Of a stretch of 6,341 nucleotides of DNA, positions 1 through 6,077 are shown piece after piece (the stretch's first letter is position 1; each line of letters opens with the position of its first letter). The notes beneath the pieces are model-generated. The model was not told the origin of the DNA and made no database searches. It saw only the letters and a list, made by a program, of their open reading frames with translations. This DNA comes from Helicobacteraceae bacterium (GTDB lineage Bacteria; Campylobacterota; Campylobacteria; Campylobacterales; Helicobacteraceae). The stretch covers positions 1 through 6,341 of the forward strand of contig CAAGLK010000090.1 in the NCBI GenBank assembly GCA_900770765.1, in the 5' to 3' direction. The position numbers and the translations under genes were made by a program.

Positions 1-1
1 A

Positions 2-259
2 CAAAACTATTCAAAAATAATTAAAAAGCTAAAATTTAGCGATAGATTTAAGGATTCTAAGCTAATAATAAATGATGATTTAGAAATTAACGGAGTGGGT
101 AATGAGATGGCAAACTTTAGCATAGGCGGCTATTTAGTGCTAGATAAATACCTAAGCTATCGCGTGGGGATGGAGGCGGATTTAGAAAATTTACTTGATA
201 TTTGCAACGCCATAAAAGAGACGCTAGAGATTTATAAAGAGTTAAGAGAAATTAAATAA
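2..259 (+). CDS. C-terminal end of a probable type ISP restriction-modification enzyme (5' truncated by window edge)
   Basis: An open frame runs in from the left edge and stops at TAA 257-259, giving 85 visible residues. There is no start in the window, so only the tail is present. The visible C-terminus contains FSIGGYLVLDKYLSYR, followed by an acidic helix and LLDICNAIKETLEIYKELREI. This pattern (IGGY.VLdkwL..R, then a helix with ..i..al.eT...) is what I recall at the extreme C-terminus of type ISP restriction-modification polypeptides, which fuse a helicase/nuclease, an adenine methyltransferase and a target-recognition domain in one chain. The catalytic domains would lie to the left of the window and cannot be seen. 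The family call rests on this short match and could be wrong; that it is a genuine coding end is better supported, by the open frame and protein-like composition. No convincing terminator follows the stop. Confidence 0.55.
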   Translation, partial: QNYSKIIKKLKFSDRFKDSKLIINDDLEINGVGNEMANFSIGGYLVLDKYLSYRVGMEADLENLLDICNAIKETLEIYKELREIK

Positions 260-318
260 TTTACGATTCCACTTATAAAAATAAAATTTTAATATTTAAT
301 CTAGCTCATTAAGAATTA

Positions 319-337
319 TTGTTAAAATTCCGCACTT
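319..337 (+). promoter_or_regulatory. Promoter of the autotransporter gene (TAAAAT -10 box)
   Basis: The box TTGTTAAAATTCCGCACTT contains a -10-like TAAAAT at 323-328. A nearly identical 19-base box (17 of 19 matching) lies at the corresponding place upstream of the ATP-grasp gene on the other strand, which makes it unlikely to be chance. There is no recognisable -35, as is usual for Helicobacter sigma-80 promoters; the region upstream (270-318) is simply AT-rich. Transcription would start near 334-336. That is downstream of the TTG at 319, so the protein cannot begin at that TTG if this is the promoter. Confidence 0.6.
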
Positions 338-343
338 ATAGAA

Positions 344-348
344 AAGGG
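344..348 (+). promoter_or_regulatory. Ribosome binding site that fixes the autotransporter start
   Basis: AAGGG lies 6 bases before ATG 355-357. It supports that ATG over the in-frame TTG at 319, which overlaps the promoter box. Starting at 355 also puts a clean signal peptide at the N-terminus. Confidence 0.65.
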
Positions 349-354
349 CAAATA

Positions 355-3300
355 ATGATTAAGCGAAATTTTATAAATCTAAGCATTGTTGCTAGTGTTT
401 TTTTACTGCAGCCGCTTCACGCTTCTACTAATTATGCTATTTTGCAAAAGTCGTGGGATTTGATTAATTACAAGCCTAGCGAGTTAGAAGCGCAAGGATT
501 AAATGGGGAGAATATGGTTATTGGAATCGTGGATTCCACCTTTTCTACAACGCATCCATCGCTTCAAGGGCAGTCTCTTGGAATCTTAGGGGCAAATAAT
601 TATCAAAACACTACAAACAATAGTGCCACCGCGCACGGAAGCCATGTCGCTGGAGTGATTTTAGGTAAAAATGTGATGGCAAATGAACCACATGGAATCG
701 CACCAGAGGCGAAATTCTATGGTGTAGCATATTTAGACCCTACGCTAAATGGGCAATGGGATGCGAGCAAAAATAGCGTTTATGACTTTTTTGCTTCAAA
801 AAATATTAAGGTTATAAACAATAGCTTCGGCACTGATATTTACCCAATAATTAATAAAAAAATAGACTACACAGCACAAAATTATTTTAATGTAATGTAT
901 AAGCAGTGGCAAACTTCCACGCCAGATTCCACAAGTATTTTTAATCTAATTGACGCACAAAGCGATAAGGTAAGCAGCGATTTAGTGCGATTAGCAAAAG
1001 AAAAAAAGATTCTACAAGCTTTCTCTGCTGGAAATGAGGGTATGAGTAGCCCTATTTTACAAGCCGCACTTCCATCTTATGACCACGAGTTACGCTCTTG
1101 GCTAGCAGTGGGCTCTTTAAGTGCTTATTCAATCACTAAAGATTCCAGCGGTAAAATAATAATTGATAATTCTAAGCCTTATAATAACACGCAAACTACG
1201 GCTAGCATTGATAACGCAAGTGATGTCTCAGTGTTTTCTAATCACTTTAAAGGTGCGGCAAGCTACGGCGTTATGGCACCTGGGCAGTTTATAGACTCTG
1301 CTAATTCTTATTATCAAAACACACAAGCGCAAAACTTAATACAAGCACAAGCTCCAGGCTGGAGTAAGGATTATGAAAAAGAGTTTATAAATATGAGTGG
1401 CACTTCGCAAGCGGCTCCTATGGTAAGCGGTGCGGCGACTCTTATCGCACAAAAATTTAAATTTTTAGATGGCGCTCAAATTGCCGATGTGATTTTAAGC
1501 ACGGCAAATAAAGACTATCAAGCGCCTAATATTTTGCTAAAACGCTCTCCGCTTTATGGTTCTCTTACAAATGGCGGTGCGGCGGATAAGCTATTTTGGA
1601 ATATTGTGTATATTAAGGATTCTAATGGGAATATTAAAGATGCAAATGGGCAGATAATAAGTGGAATCCCAGATGAAGCACAAGTTAAAAAGGACTTGCA
1701 AGCCTTAGGATTCTCGCAAGCTAGTGCCGATGAGATTTGGCAATATCGCTATCAAAGCACGACTAATTTTACAAATACAACTTATGATGGAGTGCAAACG
1801 CTAAGCAAAGAGGAAGTTTTTGGTCAAGGGATTTTAGATATTAATAAAGCGCTTAAAGGCTTAAGCATTTTAGATGCAAACCGCTTAAATGCTAAAAGCG
1901 TGGAATCTTTTAATAATGAAAAAGTCGCCTTTTATACGCTTGATACAAAGGGCTATAATGCGGAATTTAGCAATAATATTTCACAGCAGGAGTGGGTAGA
2001 GGGCTGGCATTTAGACCCAGCTTTTGTAAAAAATTACCCAACGGAGCTAAAAGCCGTGCAAAAAATAGGGTTAATAAAAGAAGGTGATGGAATCCTAACG
2101 CTAAGCGATAATACAACACACACTTATAAGGGTCCAACGCGTGTAAAAGGTGGAATCCTAGAGCTTAAAGGCAGCCTTCAAAATAGCGATGCTTACGCAG
2201 AGAGGGGCGGAATCTTTTTATTAAACAATGGCAATATCGCAAATAACGCCACAGCACAAGATGGCGGAATCCTAAGGGTGCAAAGTGCAAATAACACAAT
2301 AGGTAAAAGCACGCTTGCTAAAAATAGCGGCGAGATAAACTTACTAAGTGGAAGCCGCTTAAATGCAAATGGTGGAATCTTATTAGAAAATGGCGGAATC
2401 CTATCTGGCGCTGGCACAATTAGCGGCAATGTAGTAAATAAAAGTGGAATCCTAAAAGCTGGATTTGATAAAAATACAACCGAATTAAGAGAAAATCAAA
2501 ATACGCTAAGCATAACGGGCAATTATACGCAAAATGTGGGGAATAGCCTACTTCAAATCGCCTTTGACTCTAATGATTCTATAAATAATCTAAAAGCGAT
2601 AAATTCTAAACTTCTTGCCGCAGTTTATAACATACAAGGCGGTGAGCTTGAATATGTAAGTATCTTTAAAAATGGTGATAAGACGATTAAAGATGGCGAT
2701 ACGCTGGATTTAGAGCTTGATGGGTTGGAATCTCATTTAAATAACTTTAGCGATATTAAGATTAATGGGACAAATACGCTTACATTTGAGCTAGATTCTA
2801 GCGATAAATCTATAATCCATGCTAAGTTAAAAGATAATGCCTATACGCCAGATTCTGGTAATAGCGACTTTGGCGGGGCGTTAGAGAATTTATCACAAGG
2901 TGGAAACTCACAAGAATACGAGGACTTTTTTGGGAATTTAGATATAAACACAGATAAGGCAACTTTTGCAAAGGTTATAAACAGCCTTGAGAAATCCGCA
3001 CCAACGCCTATTTTAAAAGATAATATAACGCTACATAATAAGATTTTATTAGACAATACTAGCTTTTTGCTAAAGCCCTTTATGAGTGGGCAGCAAAGTA
3101 GTGCAAACGCCGCAAAAGTGGCGATGAGTGATAGTGATTTAATAAGCCCGATTTTTAAAGATATTTGGCAAGATTCCGCTAAAAGAAGCGAGTTTTCTCT
3201 AAATGCAGGCTATGGCTATTTAGACCAGAAGGGCTATAGCAGTGATACATTTTCGCTAATCGCACAAGGCAAAAAGGAGCTTAGCGATAGTGCGATTTTA

Positions 3301-3975
3301 GGGAGCTTTTTTGACTATTCTTATAGCAAGGGCGATGATGAGTTTGTAAAAACTAATGCGAATTTATTTACCGCTGGGCTTAATGGAATCTACTCTTTAG
3401 GGAATTCTTACTCGCTTTTAGGTGGTGTGAGCGTAGGCTATGGGATAAATGAGACAGAGAGAAGCATTTTAGGCGCTACTCATAGGCTAAGTGGGGATTA
3501 TAATAGCTATAATGTAAGTGTGCAAGGTGGAGTGGCAAAGGATATTGATTTAAGCTATTTTGTGCTTAAGCCGCTTGTGCTTTTAAATTATATCGGCACG
3601 AAGCAGAGTGGATATAGCGAGAGTGGCGGAATCTTTGCTAAAACTTATGAAGGGGATTTTTATAATAACTTTAGCACTAGCTTAGGACTTAATGCGGCGT
3701 TTTCTAAGGAGTTTGCAGAGCATACGCTATTTTTAGACACATTTGCATTTTATAACTTGCGATTTAATAATACGCTAACTAGCATTGCGGCTTTTAGCGA
3801 TGCGCCAGGTGATAAGTTTGAGAGTAAAAGTGAGCTTGATAAGCATAATTTTTATTTTGGGATAAATGCGAAATTACAAGGCGAGACTTACTTTAGCACC
3901 TTTGGAATCTCAAGTGAGTTAGGACGCAATCACCACTTTATAAATGCGATTCTAGGCTTTGGCGCGAGATTTTAA
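355..3975 (+). CDS. Subtilisin-like (S8) serine protease autotransporter
   Basis: A 1206-residue secreted protease of the type V (autotransporter) pathway, exported by Sec and displayed on or released from the outer membrane. Residues 1-24 form a Sec signal peptide (MIKRNF, hydrophobic core, cleavage near LHA-ST); no lipobox is seen. The S8 domain spans roughly 50-500. Its catalytic residues are Asp60 in GIVDST, His94 in AHGSHVAG and Ser351 in SGTSQAAP, with oxyanion Asn227 in SAGNEG; all are present, so it is probably active. VFGQGILDINKAL near 487-500 is the usual end of the domain. Residues 576-705 form a beta-helix stretch starting with a passenger-associated repeat (GDGILTL...TRVKGGILEL). 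The last ~267 residues (940-1206) form the barrel and end LGFGARF with the terminal Phe expected for BamA-dependent insertion. The protein has no cysteine, as is common in autotransporters. No I9-type propeptide is obvious. It stands alone with its own promoter and a terminator behind it. The substrate is unknown; host proteins, other surface proteins or self-cleavage are possible. The extended 1218-residue form from TTG 319 is unlikely. Confidence 0.93.
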   Translation: MIKRNFINLSIVASVFLLQPLHASTNYAILQKSWDLINYKPSELEAQGLNGENMVIGIVDSTFSTTHPSLQGQSLGILGANNYQNTTNNSATAHGSHVAGVILGKNVMANEPHGIAPEAKFYGVAYLDPTLNGQWDASKNSVYDFFASKNIKVINNSFGTDIYPIINKKIDYTAQNYFNVMYKQWQTSTPDSTSIFNLIDAQSDKVSSDLVRLAKEKKILQAFSAGNEGMSSPILQAALPSYDHELRSWLAVGSLSAYSITKDSSGKIIIDNSKPYNNTQTTASIDNASDVSVFSNHFKGAASYGVMAPGQFIDSANSYYQNTQAQNLIQAQAPGWSKDYEKEFINMSGTSQAAPMVSGAATLIAQKFKFLDGAQIADVILSTANKDYQAPNILLKRSPLYGSLTNGGAADKLFWNIVYIKDSNGNIKDANGQIISGIPDEAQVKKDLQALGFSQASADEIWQYRYQSTTNFTNTTYDGVQTLSKEEVFGQGILDINKALKGLSILDANRLNAKSVESFNNEKVAFYTLDTKGYNAEFSNNISQQEWVEGWHLDPAFVKNYPTELKAVQKIGLIKEGDGILTLSDNTTHTYKGPTRVKGGILELKGSLQNSDAYAERGGIFLLNNGNIANNATAQDGGILRVQSANNTIGKSTLAKNSGEINLLSGSRLNANGGILLENGGILSGAGTISGNVVNKSGILKAGFDKNTTELRENQNTLSITGNYTQNVGNSLLQIAFDSNDSINNLKAINSKLLAAVYNIQGGELEYVSIFKNGDKTIKDGDTLDLELDGLESHLNNFSDIKINGTNTLTFELDSSDKSIIHAKLKDNAYTPDSGNSDFGGALENLSQGGNSQEYEDFFGNLDINTDKATFAKVINSLEKSAPTPILKDNITLHNKILLDNTSFLLKPFMSGQQSSANAAKVAMSDSDLISPIFKDIWQDSAKRSEFSLNAGYGYLDQKGYSSDTFSLIAQGKKELSDSAILGSFFDYSYSKGDDEFVKTNANLFTAGLNGIYSLGNSYSLLGGVSVGYGINETERSILGATHRLSGDYNSYNVSVQGGVAKDIDLSYFVLKPLVLLNYIGTKQSGYSESGGIFAKTYEGDFYNNFSTSLGLNAAFSKEFAEHTLFLDTFAFYNLRFNNTLTSIAAFSDAPGDKFESKSELDKHNFYFGINAKLQGETYFSTFGISSELGRNHHFINAILGFGARF
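2074..2463 (+). repeat. Imperfect tandem beta-helix rung repeats in the autotransporter passenger
   Basis: The translated segment contains a recurring (G/S)GI(L/F) rung at residues near 579, 600, 619, 638, 674, 681 and 698, with a degenerate copy (SGEINLL) near 658. Spacing is about 17-21 residues, the size of one turn of a right-handed beta-helix. The first unit, with DNTTHTYKGPTRVKGGILEL, fits the passenger-associated transport repeat, but where the family usually has Gly-Thr-Leu this protein has Gly-Ile-Leu. Each GI is encoded GGA-ATC, so the DNA word GGAATC recurs seven times within 363 bases. Confidence 0.75.
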
Positions 3976-4049
3976 TATGCTATAAAATAGTATTTATTTG
4001 AAGTTAAAAATTCTACAATATTAAATATATTAAAAATTTTTTAAAAAGC

Positions 4050-4080
4050 TGTGGAATCCTAAATTAAGATTCCACATTTT
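4050..4080. terminator. Bidirectional intrinsic terminator between convergent genes
   Basis: GTGGAATC (4051-4058) and GATTCCAC (4068-4075) form a perfect 8-bp stem, extended to 9 bp by T4050-A4076, around a 9-base loop. On the + strand ATTTT follows. On the - strand the stem is followed by AGCTTTTTAAAAAATTTTT, a stronger U tract. It lies about 75 bases after the autotransporter stop and 10-15 bases after the ATP-grasp stop, so it can serve both, with a better fit to the - strand gene. The stem is an inverted pair of the over-represented word GGAATC. Confidence 0.7.
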
Positions 4081-4090
4081 AGAGTTAAAG

Positions 4091-5155
4091 TTACGCTTTT
4101 TTCTCGCTTACGATATTTACGATATTATCGCCTACTAGAAGTGCAACTTTTTCCATATATTCCGCTGGAGATGTGAAGCCTACACAAGAGCAGTTAATTT
4201 CGCCTAAAATATAGCGGTCGCCGCCCTTTTCATCGGTATCCAAGATAAAATCCGCTGTCCAAATTAGCGGTAAGTCGTAATTACCTAGCTTAGACTTAAT
4301 CTCTGGGAGTTGATTTAAAAACCAATCAACTAAAGCAGCCCAATCTTTAGGCTCATCATAGCGATATTTCGCGCCGCTAAATAGTGTCGCAGAGAATGCA
4401 TCGCCACCTTCAGCTGGCTTTTTATGCACGACATAAACAGGCGTTTTATAAAGCATTAGGATTCTAATCTCACCCTCTTTAATGCGAGGCAAAAAAGTCA
4501 TATCCACTAGCATTCCATTATCGCCGATAATGTATTGCTCACAAAAGTCCATAAACTCGCCTAACTTTCGCTCCTCGCTATGATTATCCTTAGCCTCTGT
4601 GCAGATAATTTCCGTATCTAGCCCTAAACTTCCGCCGCTGTAATTGCCATCTTTTAGCCTTACACGCCAGATTCCCTCACCTGTAGAGCCCCTATTTTGC
4701 TTTAAAACTCTTTCACCCTTTGCAAGTGATTTAGGAAAAGTATCTTTAAACGATTTAATATCATAATACGCATAAGTATCATCTGGCACAAGTGGCGTAT
4801 CTGCTAGCTTAGTAAGTGCGTCCTTTGCCCCATAGCCAATCATCGCATCAGGGTGTGGCATCCCCACTAAACCATCAGCACATAGCTTTCTTAACACATC
4901 AAAATATAGCTTTTCTTCTTTTAAATTCCCCGGATTCACGCGTGAAACATAGCCATCAGCACTATTTTTTACCTTTTGATAAATCTCTTCTCTTTTGCTA
5001 GAATCCCTTAAAATCTCATCGCTAAAAAACACAACTTCCGCGTTCCAGCCCTTAGCCTTAAGCGCATTTACCATAGGCATCGTGTCTTTTCTGTGTCCAT
5101 CTGGACCTTTATCACTACCACCAACTGCTTCGAAGAAAACAATGTTCTTTTTCAT
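4091..5155 (-). CDS. ATP-grasp family protein of unknown substrate (possibly the Campylobacter Cj0069 family)
   Basis: A 354-residue soluble protein with an ATP-grasp fold, the fold of enzymes that join a carboxylate to an amine or thiol through an acyl-phosphate. Visible signatures are: an N-terminal region with EAVGGSDKGPDGHRKDT (residues 9-25); an ATP-binding Lys/Gly-rich loop VLKQNRGSTGEGIWRV (150-165); GEIRILMLYKTPVYVVHKKP (228-247), with the Arg and Lys expected near the phosphates; and a C-terminal metal-binding pattern with Asp302 and LGEINCSC (317-324), where Glu319 and Asn321 would bind Mg. NCSCVGF places two cysteines beside the active site. AAGGA (5161-5165) sits 5 bases before ATG and the start matches the conserved N-terminus. 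The layout resembles glutathione synthetase or RimK-like ligases, but I cannot name the substrate. From memory a conserved epsilonproteobacterial family named after Cj0069 looks like this; that name is tentative. It is transcribed from its own promoter, downstream of moaC on the same strand. Confidence 0.85.
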   Translation of the reverse strand: MKKNIVFFEAVGGSDKGPDGHRKDTMPMVNALKAKGWNAEVVFFSDEILRDSSKREEIYQKVKNSADGYVSRVNPGNLKEEKLYFDVLRKLCADGLVGMPHPDAMIGYGAKDALTKLADTPLVPDDTYAYYDIKSFKDTFPKSLAKGERVLKQNRGSTGEGIWRVRLKDGNYSGGSLGLDTEIICTEAKDNHSEERKLGEFMDFCEQYIIGDNGMLVDMTFLPRIKEGEIRILMLYKTPVYVVHKKPAEGGDAFSATLFSGAKYRYDEPKDWAALVDWFLNQLPEIKSKLGNYDLPLIWTADFILDTDEKGGDRYILGEINCSCVGFTSPAEYMEKVALLVGDNIVNIVSEKKA

Positions 5156-5178
5156 AGACTTCCTTTAAATTAAGATTA

Positions 5179-5197
5179 AAATGCGGAATTTTAGCAA
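5179..5197 (-). promoter_or_regulatory. Promoter of the ATP-grasp gene (TAAAAT -10 box)
   Basis: Read on the - strand the box is TTGCTAAAATTCCGCATTT, with -10 TAAAAT at 5188-5193, 32 bases before the ATG. It matches the autotransporter promoter box at 17 of 19 positions. This indicates that the ATP-grasp gene is not wholly dependent on transcription from moaC. Confidence 0.6.
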
Positions 5198-5212
5198 AGC
5201 TAGGCTAAATAA

Positions 5213-5227
5213 AAAGATGGAATCTTT
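5213..5227 (-). terminator. Weak terminator-like hairpin after moaC
   Basis: AAAGAT and ATCTTT form a perfect 6-bp stem with a 3-base loop. On the - strand it is followed by TTATTT. It is placed between the moaC stop and the ATP-grasp promoter. The stem is AT-rich, so termination may be partial, with read-through into the ATP-grasp gene. It contains a GGAATC word. Confidence 0.35.
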
Positions 5228-5283
5228 ATAAAAACGCTATTTTTTTACACATTGTTACGATTTTATACAATTTAGGATTCCAC

Positions 5284-5766
5284 TTAAACATTTTTTAAAT
5301 TTATAAAATGCCCACTTTTTCCACCGCTTTTTTCACATAAATAAATATCGCTTAAAATCATAGTTTTATCAATAGCCTTTACCATATCATAAATAGTTAA
5401 AAGCCCTATATTTACGCCCATTAAGGCTTCCATTTCAACTCCTGTTTGCCCTTGCGTTTTTGCTGTTACTTTTAAAATAAACGCATTTTCACACTCTAAC
5501 TCCTCTATATCGCATTTAACATTGCTTAAAAAAAGTGGATGACACATTGGGATTAACTCACTTGTGCGTTTTGCACCCATAATTGCCGCTATTATCGCAG
5601 TTTGTAAAACGGCTCCCTTTTTTACTCTATGCTCTTTTATGCTTAAAAACGCCTCTTTATTCATTGTGATTTTGCCTTGTGCTATTGCCACTCTTTGCGT
5701 AGAATCCTTAAGCGAAACATCTACCATATTTGGGTTATTACTAGAATCTAAATGGGTTAATTGCAT
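5284..5766 (-). CDS. moaC: Cyclic pyranopterin monophosphate synthase MoaC
   Basis: A cytosolic molybdenum-cofactor enzyme of 160 residues, the normal family length. With the radical-SAM enzyme MoaA it converts GTP to cyclic pyranopterin monophosphate; MoaC performs the second step from 3',8-cyclo-dihydro-GTP. The start MQLTHLDSSNNPNMVDVS matches the family N-terminus. Active-site residues are all present: Lys50, His76 in PMCHPL, Glu111 and Glu113 in GVEMEAL, Asp127 and Lys130 in LTIYDMVKA, each one position before the E. coli numbering I recall. The C-terminal EKSGGKSGHF motif is intact. The frame extends 32 codons upstream to 5862, but AAGGA at 5774-5778 and homology fix the start at 5766. 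No other molybdenum-cofactor gene is adjacent, so the pathway genes are scattered. It is encoded upstream of the ATP-grasp gene on the same strand with a 128-base gap. Confidence 0.96.
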   Translation of the reverse strand: MQLTHLDSSNNPNMVDVSLKDSTQRVAIAQGKITMNKEAFLSIKEHRVKKGAVLQTAIIAAIMGAKRTSELIPMCHPLFLSNVKCDIEELECENAFILKVTAKTQGQTGVEMEALMGVNIGLLTIYDMVKAIDKTMILSDIYLCEKSGGKSGHFINLKNV

Positions 5767-5773
5767 AATGGAA

Positions 5774-5778
5774 TCCTT
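5774..5778 (-). promoter_or_regulatory. Ribosome binding site that fixes the moaC start
   Basis: AAGGA on the - strand, 7 bases before ATG 5764-5766. It excludes the upstream in-frame start at 5862, whose extra residues look like translated AT-rich leader. Confidence 0.7.
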
Positions 5779-5802
5779 AAGTTTTAATTTTAATAAACCG
5801 CA

Positions 5803-5820
5803 ATTTTGCCATTTTTTATA
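5803..5820 (-). promoter_or_regulatory. Possible moaC promoter
   Basis: On the - strand the sequence reads TATAAAAAATGGCAAAAT. Either TATAAA (5815-5820) or CAAAAT (5803-5808) could be the -10 box; the latter is followed by TGCGG, loosely like the TCCGC after the other two -10 boxes. It lies about 40-50 bases before the start. The match is weak. Confidence 0.35.
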
Positions 5821-5844
5821 TTTTTTTAAAACATTTAGATAATT

Positions 5845-5894
5845 AATATTTTGCGATAACAAAATTTGCGTGCTAGGGGTTTATTTGGGATTCT
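5845..5894 (+). repeat. Direct repeat, copy A (about 50 bases)
   Basis: This copy begins AATATTTTGCG, shares the exact block GCGTGCTAGGGGTTT (about 5868-5882) with copy B, and ends GGGATTCT. Copy B is at 6012-6060. They differ at four positions in the first half and, after the shared block, by a few substitutions and one base of length. Copy A reads ATTTGGG where copy B has a G6 run. Confidence 0.75.
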
Positions 5895-5910
5895 ATATTG
5901 TAGATTTGCA

Positions 5911-5987
5911 AGTGTGAGTGAGTTGCTGTCGCAACGCACGCCACAAAAATTCTTACGAATTTTCTCGCAATGACGGCGTAGGTGCGT
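5911..5987 (-). repeat. CATTGCGAG-type intergenic repeat element with small hairpins
   Basis: On the - strand it reads GCCGTCATTGCGAG, then an AAAATTC/GAATTTT hairpin (5946-5963), then TGTGGCGTGCG, then a GTTGC/GCAAC hairpin (5922-5935). An outer pairing ACGCAC (5934-5939) with GTGCGT (5982-5987) could enclose the first hairpin. GTCATTGCGAG followed by GTGGC is a known style of dispersed intergenic repeat in many bacteria, giving spurious RHCE-type translations. Its boundaries and copy number cannot be determined here. Confidence 0.5.
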
Positions 5988-6011
5988 ATGTTTTGTTATT
6001 GTGATATTTAA

Positions 6012-6060
6012 AATATTTTGCGTTAGCAAAATAAGCGTGCTAGGGGTTTGGGGGGATTCT
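6012..6060 (+). repeat. Direct repeat, copy B (about 49 bases)
   Basis: Second copy of the repeat at 5845-5894, offset by 167 bases. It runs AATATTTTGCG, GCGTGCTAGGGGTTT, then a G6 run and GATTCT. It leads directly into the inverted repeat at 6059-6117. The CATTGCGAG-type element lies between the two copies. Confidence 0.75.
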
Positions 6061-6077
6061 TAAGGGGGGATAAGGGG
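6043..6077 (+). other. Candidate G-quadruplex sequence
   Basis: Four G runs of length 4, 6, 6 and 4 are separated by loops TTT, ATTCTTAA and ATAA within 35 bases, all on the + strand. This meets the usual G-quadruplex pattern (four runs of at least three G with short loops). It is striking in DNA of about one-third GC. It overlaps the left arm of a hairpin, so the two structures would compete. Confidence 0.55.

Noticed and set aside
319..354. N-terminal extension of the autotransporter from TTG 319 (MLKFRTYRKGQI)
   Set aside because: The TTG lies within the promoter box, upstream of the expected transcript start. The ATG at 355 has a better-placed ribosome site and begins the signal peptide.
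2193..3056. Minus-strand open frames inside the autotransporter (2193-2429 and 2841-3056)
   Set aside because: They are shadows of the strongly supported + strand gene; the composition is that of its reversed repeats and no ribosome site was identified.
4816..5001. Plus-strand open frame opposite the ATP-grasp gene
   Set aside because: It is antisense to a conserved protein, with low-complexity His/Ser-rich content and no start signals.
5251..5271. ATTGT/ACAAT inverted repeat with TATAAAAT (- strand, 5260-5267) between moaC and the ATP-grasp gene
   Set aside because: The stem is only 5 bp with an 11-base loop, and the -10-like box lacks the shared promoter context; probably chance in AT-rich DNA.
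5564..5842. Plus-strand open frame opposite moaC
   Set aside because: It is antisense to moaC and runs into its AT-rich leader; no family resemblance.
5767..5862. 32-codon N-terminal extension of MoaC
   Set aside because: The family starts at MQLTHLD and an AAGGA site sits before ATG 5766. The extra residues are translated AT-rich leader.
5835..6029. 64-codon minus-strand frame with RHCEKIRKNF-type sequence
   Set aside because: RHCE-type sequences are the usual spurious translation of CATTGCGAG intergenic repeats; the frame crosses a hairpin-rich element and both direct repeats.
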